Part shown: in pieces, positions 10,085 to 19,664 of the stretch
Numbering within the stretch: the first letter of the stretch is position 1
Layout: each line of letters begins with the position of its first letter
Source of the DNA: Candidula unifasciata
Taxonomy: Eukaryota; Mollusca; Gastropoda; Stylommatophora; Geomitridae
Reading direction: 5' to 3'
Assembly (NCBI GenBank): GCA_905116865.2
Contig: CAJHNH020006935.1
Location: 207,390 to 271,389 of the forward strand
Length of the DNA stretch: 64,000 nucleotides
Translations under genes and position numbers: made by a program
The notes under the pieces: generated by a model
What the model saw: only the letters and a program-made list of their open reading frames with translations
What the model was told of the DNA's origin: nothing
Databases searched by the model: none

Positions 10085-10380
10085 AACGACAACTGGCTGA
10101 TTATGCGGAGTAGTGAAAGGCTCCCCCTCACATTCGTCAGTACCCGAGTTGATTTGCCTGATCCTGAGTACAGCAGATAATCTTTGAATTGTTTTGTTTG
10201 TTTGGTGTGTGTGTATGTCGTGTCTCGTTATATTTCTGGACATATCGTTGTATCCGAGTAAATGTAATGTTAACCAACTCTTTGTGTGATGCGTGTTCCT
10301 GTATCACCTGGAATAAGTTGTTTTTAACAACTTCCTCAAATGTGTCTGTTGAACAGATATGTCGGTTGTGTTTGCCAGTA
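10085..10380 (-). pseudogene. Zinc-knuckle-like family, copy K2
   Basis: Minus strand 10370-10190 reads RHICSTDTFEEVVKNNL, then HKELVNITFTRIQRYVQKY, in one open frame, matching domain 1 of K1 residue for residue at most conserved positions. Degenerate second-domain sequence (QDQANQLGY, matching the NQLGH of K3 and K4) follows near 10140-10180. The first cysteines are lost. Pseudogene. Confidence 0.6.
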
Positions 10381-10399
10381 GGGAAATATATCTGAGGAA

Positions 10400-11300
10400 T
10401 GTATGTAAAAAAAAGAAAAAAACATTGATATCAAGAATAATGTTGTAAGTATAACAAAATTATGTACACAGATTTCAGTAGCCAAAATAATCATAAAATT
10501 GTAGTCTTCTTCTCCTTTTCACAATGTATTTATTTCGTTACAAACAAAAATTTTTTTTGAGATAAGACCTACATTTTGGAAAGAGAAAAAAAACCCATCT
10601 TTTTATAAATAAAATATTTTGGAAAAAACCTGGTAAAATGACTTATGGGGAGAAAAAAATCTGAGGAGTAATTCCCGAGGGAAAAAAGTTACCCCCTTGA
10701 ACTTCCGGAGTAAGACATGAGCTAGGGTAGTAGACTGGAGCGAAATAACGCCTGGAGCACCTCCAGTTATACTACTCTCGTTCCCTCTATACAACCGATG
10801 CTCTTCTTCGTAAAATGAAGATCGATCGTGTTTATGTGTTTGTGGGAATGTTTTCAACCCTTAATTTCATTTATTTGGACATGTTTGTTGTAAATTGAGG
10901 TAAGAGCTTTTCCAAGTTGTTTGGTTGTTAACGCTGTATGAGTTACCATGTCTAGTTGGTTTGGACATATAGGGCTAGACACATATCATATACTAGTGGA
11001 CGTATCTTTTGTCTTTACGAGTTGGTTTATTTTTTAGTGTCATGGACATATGCTATACCCTTATTTTATAGGGGCTTTTATAGGTCATTGAGGGGTCACC
11101 TCTTATGGCAAAAGGGGCGAGTTTGGAGGGGCGAGATTGGTGTCTAGAGATTAAGTACTGGTAATGTTAGTGGTAGCTACGTTGTGATGTTTTACCTTTG
11201 GTCAAGCATGGTGTAGGTGATGATTAGAATATGTTGTTTTAGTGATCGCTGTGATATTTGGGTTGTTGTAATGCTCTGTATGCGCCACAGTTGTTGTCAG
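10400..11300. other. No gene recognised
   Basis: AT-rich anonymous DNA. A minus-strand 84-codon ORF at 10603-10857 has no recognisable features. Around 10960-10985 a catatagggctagac phrase matches the SINE-A tail, hinting at an old SINE remnant. Confidence 0.5.
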
Positions 11301-11309
11301 ATATATCTG

Positions 11310-11645
11310 TGAGAAGAAGAAAGGTTTGTGTTCCTACGTGTGCGACCGTTCGCTAATAGGGGAAAGAAAATGTTGGCTTTATAAGTGACGTTCGCTAATA
11401 GGGGAAGGAGAAAATAAGTGCGCTGCTTTATAAGTGACATTTGGTCAGGAGAGGAAAGAAAATTATGTCTTTATGTGTGAAACGTTTGTTAAGAAGAAGA
11501 AAGGTTTATGTTATCCTAAGTGTGCGACCGTTCACTAGTCGGGAACAGAAAATGTTGGCTTTATAAGTGACATTTGGCCAGGAAAGAAAAGAAAATTATT
11601 TCTTTATGTGTGAAACGTTTGTTGAGGAGAAAGGTTTATGTAACT
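11310..11645. repeat. Tandem duplication, ~184 bp period
   Basis: The phrase gtgcgaccgttc, followed by aaaatgttggctttataagt, occurs at about 11340 and 11523. Flanking gtgtgaaacgtttgttaag / gtgtgaaacgtttgttgag and aaaggttta.gt phrases repeat with similar spacing. Confidence 0.75.
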
Positions 11646-11981
11646 ACAAAACACATATACAGAAACAACAGCAATAACAACAAAACATGTGCATACAGAA
11701 ATGTGACATGAAACACATTTCACCATTCATAATTTTATTTTGTTACTATTACAAGGTAAGGCACACACACACATACTATTTATATACACATAAATATATA
11801 CACACACACCACAGTCAGTAAAAAAAGAAACTGCTATAGTAACATAAACAAATTAATAAAAAAAAAACCACATTTAAAAACCACAGAAAGTTGGTTCGGT
11901 TGTGGGGCAAATAACGCTCTGATATTGGTTTTCTTCCCTACTTATACGGGCTGCTTCATAATACAACAGTTTTTTTTTTTT
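11646..11981. other. CA-rich and AT-rich spacer, no gene recognised
   Basis: Contains acacacac clusters around 11760-11815, poly-A stretches and a T-run near 11970-11983. Confidence 0.6.
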
Positions 11982-12221
11982 TTATATATTTTTGCTAAAT
12001 AAAGCGATCAACTCAGTCTTAGAAAATAGACGATCCATTACAGTCGGTAGGTTGGCATCCATTACTTCCTCACAATATTCACTCATGCAAGTATGCCCAA
12101 GTTGATTAGGTTGATCGTGTTCACAGCCGGTGCAGTACTCAATCAGTTGAGTTGTAATCACTGTCCACAATTTTTTAATCATAGGGCTGACCTGCATTTC
12201 TGGGGAAAAAAATTTATACAA
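11982..12221 (-). CDS. Zinc-knuckle-like family, copy K3 (single domain)
   Basis: Open 79-codon minus-strand frame: PMIKKLWTVITTQLIEYC, then CTGCEHDQPNQLGHTC (C-x2-C-x9-H-x-C), then EYCEEVMDANLPTVMDRLFSKTELIALF. It ends before the RIQR helix, so it is C-terminally short compared with K1, although the frame itself is unbroken. The start is uncertain (ATG 12221; upstream sequence is AT-rich). It lies 167 bp downstream of the C2H2 gene at 12388-12690 on the same strand, repeating the finger-then-knuckle arrangement at 9.8-8.7 kb. Function unknown; a zinc-binding fold is inferred. Confidence 0.55.
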   Translation of the reverse strand: MYKFFSPEMQVSPMIKKLWTVITTQLIEYCTGCEHDQPNQLGHTCMSEYCEEVMDANLPTVMDRLFSKTELIALFSKNI

Positions 12222-12387
12222 TTATTAAAACACGTCATCAGTTATGGGAATTTTACACAAAATAATGCATATTTAGTTTGTGTTGTGGTGCAATGTAGGT
12301 GTGTGCATGTGTCTGTGTGTGTGTTTTCTTAAAGTGTGTGGGTGTGTACGTGTGTTTCTCTGTATGTGTGTGTGTTTTAGAAACAAC

Positions 12388-12690
12388 TTAGGATGAAACA
12401 AGTCTTTTACTTAGGGGTATTGGTATTGTAGGTGTTGATGATTGTGTGGTCGAAATGGTTGCACCTAGTGTTGGTGGTGTTCTGGTGGATCCTGTCCTTC
12501 TTGTAGTATGTGGTCCAGAGTGGTTCAGTTGATGTACCACTAGCTCACTTTTCCAATTAAAAATTCGACCACACTGATCACACATACAGTTAGAATAGCC
12601 GTGTCTTCTTCTGGTGTGCTGCACGAACTGTTGAGTCCTTGCGAATGTCTCTCCACAAGCCAGACAACTATGTTGTTTCACTTTAGGCAT
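12388..12690 (-). CDS. Small C2H2 zinc-finger protein, two fingers, intact ORF
   Basis: Complete 100-codon ORF starting MPKVKQHSCLACG. Finger 1: C-x2-C-x12-H-x4-H (residues about 9-29). Finger 2: C-x2-C-x12-H-x3-H (about 36-56). The last 40 residues are Thr/Ser/Pro-rich and basic near RRTG, probably disordered. Both fingers have canonical spacing and the conserved Phe, so nucleic-acid binding is likely; the target is unknown. No frameshift, unlike nearly everything around it. It is short for a host transcription factor. Small finger proteins of this size occur in mobile elements, and its repeated neighbourhood with knuckle genes suggests element origin (inference). Confidence 0.7.
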   Translation of the reverse strand: MPKVKQHSCLACGETFARTQQFVQHTRRRHGYSNCMCDQCGRIFNWKSELVVHQLNHSGPHTTRRTGSTRTPPTLGATISTTQSSTPTIPIPLSKRLVSS

Positions 12691-12819
12691 GACTTGAATA
12701 AATCTTGAAAGAACAAGGATAAATTATAATGTTTATATGTTTGCGTAAAACCCCAAGATTTAGTCAATCAGATGAATCTTTTGAGAACGTGTATGGTTGG
12801 GGCATATTGAAATGACAGA

Positions 12820-12975
12820 AGTAAAAACTGTATACACTAGGGAGATACCTGGTCATAGACCAAGAGGAAGACCTGGAAAGCGAAGATCAACCAGAGAGAT
12901 GAATGGAGGTGGGTGATATCTACAGCAATGAACCTCAAGGGTTCGGAATACTGTACAAGAAATACATTGCATAAA
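12820..12975 (+). pseudogene. LINE 3-prime ORF tail remnant
   Basis: The stretch at 12850-12905 reads GHRPRGRPGKRRSTR in one frame: the G-x-R-x-RGRP-x-x-R/K motif near the C-terminus of many non-LTR retrotransposon polymerases. Short and isolated. Confidence 0.45.
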
Positions 12976-12979
12976 ACAA

Positions 12980-13890
12980 CGCTTAAGTTTGTCATCTCAT
13001 CTGGCGAACTCGTTATACGTCGTGTGTTGACGGAGGCTGAAAACTCGAGACAGACACTTGGCCTTTAGCAGAGGTTGAAGGGGGCATAGTATACTTTATT
13101 TCCAGTTTGTATTCTAGATTGTATTTCTTCTCTGGGGCAGGTGGCTGATACTTTTATTTTCTGTGGTCGCACATTCATTGCAGGCGTTATATTTATATGT
13201 TTCATAAACCTGTAGCGAAAGTACAAGGAAAACTATCTATTTAATTAATATTTTGCTCTTGTTTCATTTATAACCTCTTACTGACTTGCATATATTTTAT
13301 AAAAAATAAAAAAGTATGATGAATTACGGAATTTTTTCCATGTTAAATATTTGTATGTTTAAGTGTCTCTTTTGTAAAAAATGTCTCAAACCTACTCACA
13401 TATCTCTTTTTGTCTTTCCCCTACTCGCCAGCAGGCATATATAAAAAACAGATCACATCACTCGACACTTATATATTTTATAGACGTGACTTGTCGAGTG
13501 GCCTCTTGCTCATTTCTAACTGACTTAGTCTAAGATTGTTTTCAACCCAACTAAACAATTATTTGGCCATGCCTCCTTCTGTTTATCTAACAAGTAACCT
13601 AAACGGTTGTTTAGCCCTTGTAACACAGAAAACTACGGCTTTCTTTCTCATTCTCTTCAATATTTTTACCCGTGTCACGCCATGCTTGGCTAAAACACAA
13701 AACCAATATTTTCTTTTCACCAAAAACTACAATCATCTTTCGCATTTCTACACACAAAACCATTTAAACATAAAACTACAGCACTTTCTCTTTCCTGCTA
13801 GCCAGCACACAAATGACGCATTCTCCTAATTATTAGCCAAATACACACATAAAAAACATCAAATACTCAGATATAAAAAACACTATATTC
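12980..13890. other. No gene recognised
   Basis: AT-rich. A + ORF at 13536-13829 has no recognisable domain and a composition typical of AT-rich noncoding DNA. Confidence 0.55.
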
Positions 13891-13904
13891 TGTAATTCAA
13901 ATTT

Positions 13905-14345
13905 CCCTTTTTATGGGTTCAGGTGTGGAGGTATATTTTGTCTACTTTGCTGGTATGCATCGCAGTGGAGGACACAGCGCCGTACCCGTGGATACACTAG
14001 CTCTTCCAATTCCTCGTATGTCGTGTGTTTGCTACTCTGATGCGTAGGTAATCTGCTTTAGCCACTTCCGCGTCCGCATCCACCAAACAAACGTGGCCAA
14101 GTTGGTTTGGCTGATTGTCCAAACATCCTTTACAATACGCCCTTTCCGTATATAGACTCACACAATTTTTTAATAACACCCTCCGTAATTGGTGGGTGCC
14201 TATGTGGGATGTCATACTGTCTAACGAGCCGCTGTATTCGTGTAAAGACTAACTCTACCAGCTCCTCGTGAGTTGTTTTTTTGCTAAAGTACAGTCGACA
14301 GGTTTTTATCTAAAATTTCTTCGAAAGTGTCTGTTAGTGTCACAC
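13905..14345 (-). pseudogene. Zinc-knuckle-like family, copy K4 (two domains)
   Basis: Minus strand from 14345: VTLTDTFEEILDKNLSTV, then (shifted) THEELVELVFTRIQRLVRQY, GVIKKLCESIY, then CKGCLDNQPNQLGHVC (C-x2-C-x9-H-x-C), and finally TTYEELEELVYPRVRRCVLH near 14000-13950. The same two-domain order as K1, with a better preserved second knuckle. At least three frame changes. The first-domain cysteines are not visible. Confidence 0.65.
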
Positions 14346-14349
14346 GCGT

Positions 14350-14865
14350 AGCTCCGTTTAGGCTTCGTATTCCCCAACCATATATAGATGCCGAATATAC
14401 TCGACTGTGGGACGCTACGAGATGGGTGGCGGAAGTCCAATATACTCGACTGTGAATAGCGTCAACACTTGGATATGGCTGGACATCAACACCATTTCTC
14501 CGATTGGTGCACTTTTCACGCCTCTGGGCTATCGATCGACTACTTCTTTTTGGTAATTATCGTCCCTTCTGTCTGCTGAATGCCAGATGTCACAATTGCT
14601 GCTGCTTTCTGCTTTATGATTTATTTGTACTCACCTGGGTGTTTATACAAGTGGAGTTGTGAATAACTTTTTGTCGAACTACCTCCACAAGATATGACTG
14701 TTGCATAACTGGCACTGCTTTGGTTTCATCTTTAGCAAATCTTGGAGAAATGCCAGATGTCTCTACACATGCTTGTTTCTTATTGCATTGTTGTTATAAA
14801 TTGTCAGTGTACAGGTGGCATTTTGTGTAAGCTGACCGTTACCACGGCCACCTAGGGCCACACCC
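14350..14865. other. No gene recognised
   Basis: Contains a short internal repeat (atatactcgactgtg at about 14395 and 14440) and otherwise anonymous sequence. Confidence 0.5.
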
Positions 14866-14869
14866 TGCT

Positions 14870-15420
14870 TTAGGCAGTCAGCAACATTAGGAAGTCCTGT
14901 TCAAAGGCGTTTACTGGCATGATCGATACATTTTTCTTTGTCTGTGTGAATGCCCTTCCTTGGCAGAGTATGTGGTCCTTCCATAATTTTTTTAATTGCT
15001 CTAATAATTGTGGGGAAGTGATTCTGATCAGAATCATAACTGACAAATTATATCTGGTCCTGTTGCGGAACAACACACGTCGGGTTCAGTTTTCATTTGC
15101 CGCCAAACTTTCTATAAACACATTACACGTCTCTGGTGTGAAAGTTCTATAAACACATTACACGTCTCTGGTGTGAAGTAAAATTTAGGGGTGGTTGCCA
15201 GTCAAACAATACTATCTCCCTAGTAAGTTTGTCTAAAGCTACAACAATCAATTCCTCCAGTGTTAATTTGCTATGCATTATAAAGGTAAGTTGCCCTCCT
15301 CAAAAGTATCTGTGAAGCAAATATGGGGTCGACTGTACCTGGAAAAAGGCTCGCTGTGCATGCCCCCCCCCCCCCCCCCTGATCTTCCTTATGATTTTGT
15401 ACAGCCAGTAACAACAGGAG
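14870..15420 (-). pseudogene. Zinc-knuckle-like family, copy K5 (two domains, interrupted)
   Basis: First domain at 15420-15190: LYKIIRKI, a poly-C tract (about 15362-15379) in the place of the knuckle, PHICFTDTFEE, then LTLEELIVVALDKLTRE. Second domain at 15060-14880: LLEQLKKLWKDHILC and degenerate sequence. Between them lies a tandem direct duplication of ataaacacattacacgtctc at 15112 and 15149. Matches K1-K4 in order, but heavily decayed. Confidence 0.5.
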
Positions 15421-15559
15421 GATGAAACCATTTTTTTATTATTAAATAACGCAGTCTCACTAGCCTTTGCTAATGTTTCTAGTATTGTCAAACAGTCCTG
15501 ACAGAATGCATGCTCTATATTTATAATGTCTGATTACCTTTTTAATGGGTTTTTCAATA

Positions 15560-15795
15560 GCTGGTATGTGAACCTGTATCATGCGGGCATATTTTTGTAT
15601 TGTGGTAAATGTGATCACCACAAGCTCTTGGTGTTCCCAGATTGTCTGAGCCAGATTCTATGCCACGATCTCCTCAATAGACTCTGTTAAAACAAATATG
15701 TATTGTTCATCATTACAATCCGGGCATGCTCTGACTACCTAGCCTTTAGCTGGATCCAGAGCTTTTTCACTATTTGATGAGTTATAACTGTAAGA
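15560..15795 (-). pseudogene. Zinc-knuckle-like family, copy K6 (first domain)
   Basis: Minus strand from 15795: THQIVKKLWIQLKA, a stop, then (shifted) ACPDCNDEQYIFVLTESIEEIV, stop, then HQELVVITFTTIQKYARM. A C-x2-C pair survives; the His-x-Cys half is replaced by YIF. Clearly domain-1 type. Confidence 0.6.
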
Positions 15796-15799
15796 AAGG

Positions 15800-16070
15800 A
15801 AAAGTATATTGTGTTTAATCAAATGAGCATAGCAAATTAATTTGCTTGAAAATAAGGAAAAGGAACAGAGCAGCTGGTGAAACAGCAGATTGGTTTATGA
15901 ACACACACAACAAAAAAGGAAATATAAGTGCCTTTGTTGACCATACCCATTTATATAAAGAACAATGACCAGGCTTGTGACAGTTATAATGTCCTCCTTT
16001 CGAACAGCATAATACAGGTATTGTTTAATCACATTGCTCACCCAAAACTAGGTGGAACCCTAACATATGT
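15800..16070. other. No gene recognised
   Basis: Anonymous sequence between knuckle copy K6 and the hairpin array. Confidence 0.5.
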
Positions 16071-16076
16071 TACACC

Positions 16077-17487
16077 ACATTTAAAAAAAAATGGGATAGA
16101 CAGTAATAGAGAAGTTGTGCTGTGACTTCTTTATTGCAACCATGTAATGCTTCAGCTCTGTGGGGTGTACAGTCTGTAGTATAAACAGGTGTCTCTGACT
16201 GTAGTGTATTGTATTACAGCACAATATATCATCATCCTCAGTGTCTGCTTGTCAGTAGACATTGAGAGAAAAGTTGTGTTGGTTGGGAAACATTGTATTG
16301 GAGGCAATGTCATGGAACACAGTATATTATTTATCCTTTCTGCCTGTGTGCAGTGGGAGAGGTGCTGTGGCTTACTGCAGTGTGACATTGAGTTGTAGAT
16401 GGAAAAGAAATGTTCAGTTTAATTCTTGGGTCTTTGATTACAATCCTTTTTAAATGGTTGATTTCAGAATTAGTTGCTTCTTGTTGACTTATCCTTTTGG
16501 TAGTGATGTGATAGCGGTGTCTAACCTAATTTCTTATCTGATTTCAGCTGTTTCTGCATTGATTTGAGCAGTTGCTTTTATTCCCAGTATATCAATCATC
16601 CTTGCTGTATTCAACAGCATGAGAGAAGCTGTGTTGCATGATTTGGCCATTATCTGTTATTGTAATCACAAAATATGGTGTCTGCAATGTATTTGCACAC
16701 ATAACGAATACAGTACACTAATTATTCTTTTTGATGGAGATCTATGAGATCATGTTAGTTCTACTTACAGCACAGTATATCAATCATCCTTGCTGTATTC
16801 TACGGCATGAGAGAAGCTGTGTTGTGGCCACTATCTGTTATTATAATCACAAAATCTAGTGTCAGCAATATACTTGCAACCATTATTAAAAGAGTACACT
16901 GATTATTCCTTTTAATGGATGGAGATCAAGATTGAAGTGGTTGGTTCCATTCACAACAGGTTCCATTCACAACACAGTATATCAATCATCCTTGCTGTAT
17001 TTTGTAGCTTGAGAGAAGCTGTGTTGTATGATGTGGATAGCCACTATCTTTTAATCGTAATCTTAAAATCTATTGTCAGCAGTGTACTTGCAATCACTAA
17101 TGTAGTACACTTTTGATTGGTGCTTAGAATAATTTATTTTCGCTGTTGGTTCTGTTCACAACACAGTATATCAATCATCCTTGCTGTATTCTACAGCATT
17201 AGAGAAGCTGTGTTTTATGTGATGTCCTATGTAATATATCTTTAGGCTCAGCCTTGAATGTGTGATTGCTGTGTCATGAATGCAATATACCCAATCATCC
17301 TCACTGTCTGGGGTGCTGTTCCCTGCTGATAGTGAGAGAGAAGTTGCATGTCATAAAGGGTTGCACTGCAGTGAACTAGAAACAAATGTTGAGAATAAGT
17401 TCAAGTTGGGCACACCTGTTGGGGGTTAAACAGCACAATATAAAAATAATCATTACTGTCTATCCCATTCAGTTTTTTTTTAAATGT
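16077..17487. repeat. Tandem hairpin array closed by long-range complementary ends
   Basis: Seven internal stem-loops plus two half-units. Each internal unit is: outer strand A, a tatatcaatcatcc-like spacer, inner strand B, loop, B-prime, a gagagaag spacer, A-prime. Units lie at 16220-16278, 16318-16369, 16583-16636, 16771-16821, 16971-17025, 17160-17214 and 17280-17349. The stems differ between units but pair within each, for example CACAA/TTGTG, CACAG/CTGTG, ATGCAA/TTGCAT outside and TCAGTGTCT/AGACATTGA, TGCTGTA/TACAGCA, TCACTGTC/GATAGTGA inside. The left half-unit (16092-16120) and right half-unit (17433-17467) pair with each other over 16 bp perfectly plus GCACAA/TTGTGC, flanked by A-run/T-run. 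No protein coding. It could be a tandem multimer of a small inverted-repeat transposon, or a structured RNA locus. Confidence 0.75.
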
Positions 17488-17489
17488 TA

Positions 17490-17720
17490 AAATTTTCAGC
17501 TAAGGATGAACGTTCGTTGCACAGGGTTATCCTGACACAAAACTGCAACCTTTAAAATTGGTCTGGTGTGTCATAGGACACTGATGCAAGTTTATAATTT
17601 TAAATAACCATGAACTACAGATGTCAGGAAAGTTGTCCAGTGTGGGGGTCGTTGTAGCACATATGCCCTTTGACCAGAGTAGTTTCAACTAAACAAATGA
17701 TACAATGGCAGGTGCTATTT
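17490..17720. other. No gene recognised
   Basis: Spacer between the hairpin array and a hAT-like element; no coding or repeat signal seen. Confidence 0.45.
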
Positions 17721-17721
17721 A

Positions 17722-17864
17722 TAGCAGGGCTATTCAACTAAGTTGACTCGGGGGCCAAAATGTTCAAAAATGGGCCCCAGCATAGAAAGACCATAAATGT
17801 AATATAACTAGTAGTGATTCATGGGCCACTTGCTAGGTCTAGGTGGGCCGCCAGTTGAATAGGA
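17722..17864 (+). mobile_element. hAT-like non-autonomous element (~140 bp)
   Basis: Begins cagggctattcaact and ends agttgaatagg: inverted ends with a 10-bp exact core (ctattcaact/agttgaatag). The interior has gggccaaaatg, agaaagaccataaatg and gggccgcc phrases that recur at 33345-33430. CAGGG-type ends suggest the hAT superfamily; no clear 8-bp target duplication is seen. Confidence 0.55.
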
Positions 17865-17865
17865 T

Positions 17866-18450
17866 CTATGTGGGTCGGTGGGGTTTTGCGTAGGCCGAAG
17901 TGATCGACACCACCCATACTTTTGTTGTATTTTTCAGCAAGAACAGGCTTATTATTCTGTATTCTGCACTCACGAACTTCCCTTTTTCTGTCATATCCAT
18001 AACATCATTGGCGTGAACAGTAGATATTAAGATAACTTTCTTTATCATGCCAGGTAACGACCAACATGCCTTTATCTTCTGTCACAGTACAGAATATGTC
18101 CGTTATATTCATATCCGTCAAGTAGTAGTTTTACAAGTGTGAAAGTCGTCCCAACACAACCTTCATTATTTGCCTTGCCAGTTATAAATCTCTAGTTTCA
18201 AGCAATACTGAGTTTTAGCATCTGTAAGAACAAATAAACTAATCACCACTTTGCTGGCAGGTACTGCTTAAAATATATCCTGCCTTTGAACCTCACCATT
18301 GACTTGTCAATGGATAACTCGCATCAAGGTGTGTAGTTTTCCCCTGTATGTAGGCAATATGATGTCCAGTAGGGGCCTGAGTTTGAACAAGGGATCATAC
18401 CCAGGCTGTCTTCTTTAATTTCTATTATTGTTGAAATGAAGATTTCTATG
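17866..18450 (-). pseudogene. piggyBac-type transposase pseudogene (copy 2)
   Basis: Minus strand: GYDPLFKLRPLLDIILPTY, then SIDKSMVRFKGRIYFKQYLP (the SIDESM..FKGR..FKQY..P.K signature holding the first catalytic Asp, with the following Glu changed to Lys), W, stop; then NYYLTDMN, WHDKESYLNI, STVHANDVMDM, and (shifted) EKYNKSMGGVDHFG, the Y-N-x-x-MGGVD motif with the third catalytic Asp. The second-Asp block is poorly preserved. This covers the middle and C-terminal catalytic core, complementing the N-terminal and middle part at 3178-4035. Stops and shifts make it inactive. It lies directly against the hAT-like element. Confidence 0.8.
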
Positions 18451-18559
18451 GACCAGTTGGTATCATGGCGATGGCCTTCGATATGCAGTTTCATTCAGGC
18501 AAAAATTCTTAGACCGGTAGTCCGAAACTGCTGGTTAACAGTGTAAAGGCCTATGAACT

Positions 18560-18665
18560 CGATAATCCTTGAAGTTGGTCACCAGAGGATATGGCTGAAA
18601 ATTTGATCTTCGAAGTTGGTCAGCAATGGATTCAATAATCCATCCAATCTTTGAAGTGGGTGACC
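18560..18665. repeat. Short imperfect tandem repeat
   Basis: Three spaced copies of a tttgaagtkggtsaccag-like phrase at about 18566, 18608 and 18648. Confidence 0.5.
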
Positions 18666-18840
18666 AGTTTTATTGTTATCATATTCCTGGACATATCTTT
18701 GTGTCTGGGTGCGGTACAACATGTTGCCGGATCATCTGGGACAAACCTAACCCCACCACACACACACACACACACACAATTTTGTCAAATGTTTTGGTCA
18801 AGCAAATATGTGTCGCTCAAGAAACATAGCGCAGACCATA
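18630..18840 (-). pseudogene. Zinc-knuckle-like family, copy K7, split by a (CA)n tract
   Basis: Minus strand: THICLTKTFDKIV, then a (TG)n run (plus-strand CA run 18759-18778), then QTQRYVQEYDNN. The two halves match K2 on either side of a microsatellite that replaces the middle of the domain. Another inactive domain-1 copy. Confidence 0.6.
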
Positions 18841-18852
18841 CAACTGCTCACT

Positions 18853-19662
18853 TCACCTGAACATTTCTAGTGCTCCAGTGGGCTCCATGCTTCCTGCAGA
18901 TCCACTGTGATTCTTATCACAATTCTGGAACTCAGCTTCAGTTTTAGTCTTATGTTTTGCACAAGGGTTGCAATCATTACTGAGAACTTCAGTGTCAAGA
19001 ACTTTTGAGTTAGGCCCATCCACGGTGAGAAGAGTGACCACACCATTTTTTATCTGGAATCCCCTTCTCTGCCATGTGCCATCACAGGAGACTGTTATGG
19101 CTTCTCCTTTCTTTTCCTTGATCTCAGCTGCAACTCTCTGCATACTTGTGCGTGCAACAATCTCTGTAGCATGGAGAATTGTCTTCGTATGAAGAGACCA
19201 GCTGCTCTTATGCATACTTGTTGGCATGTTTATATTGCCAAGAAATTTCTTGCCATGCATATAGTTCCTTCCTATAGCAAAGAGCAATTGTGTACCTTCT
19301 GTTGACTTCATAAGTCTTCCCACATTTTGCAGAGGACATTAATGAAACTTCCATGTTGACACTGACAATGGAAAGTGAACTTCGAGGCACGCGAGCTTCT
19401 TTCTTCAGTTACACGAGACTTATTCTCGCCTAGAGGTTGTCTACACTGACTGCACAATAAAGTATTTTCAAAGTTAATTAGAAGCTGAACGTCAACAAAT
19501 CGGAAACCAGTGAGCTCCTCTGCTTTATCGAATTCAGTCTGCGAGGTTTGAGACCCTAGTTTAATTTTAGAAGCAGACGTAGATGGTCGGTTTATATCAA
19601 AACCATTAAAGTCATCACTGAAATTTACGTTTTATCGCCTCTGTTTACCTTTCTTTTACCCA
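18853..19662 (-). pseudogene. Mutator-like transposase, N-terminal and DDE start (copy 2)
   Basis: A probable start MGKRKVNRGD lies at 19662. A cysteine pair CSQC follows FIDVQLLINFENTLL (shifted frame, about 19440-19500). The longest open stretch, 19323-18853, has VSCDGTWQRRGFQIKNGVVTLLTVDGPNSKVLDTEV, then C-x2-C, then NHSGSAGSMEPTGALEMF. The S-DGTW-R-RGF-x-x-x-NGVVT and N-H-x-GS-x-GSME blocks are characteristic of this family. The Asp of DGTW and Glu of SME are likely catalytic (inference). The rest of the core is absent here; a C-terminal part of a family member occurs separately at 24875-25396. Confidence 0.8.
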
Positions 19663-19664
19663 TG

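Noticed and set aside
16220..17349. microRNA cluster
   Set aside because: Hairpins have short stems (5-9 bp) with an asymmetric unpaired spacer and no ~22-bp duplex arm; not matched to any microRNA I know.
16220..17349. Hammerhead ribozyme repeats
   Set aside because: No ctgatga or gaaa core elements in the right positions.
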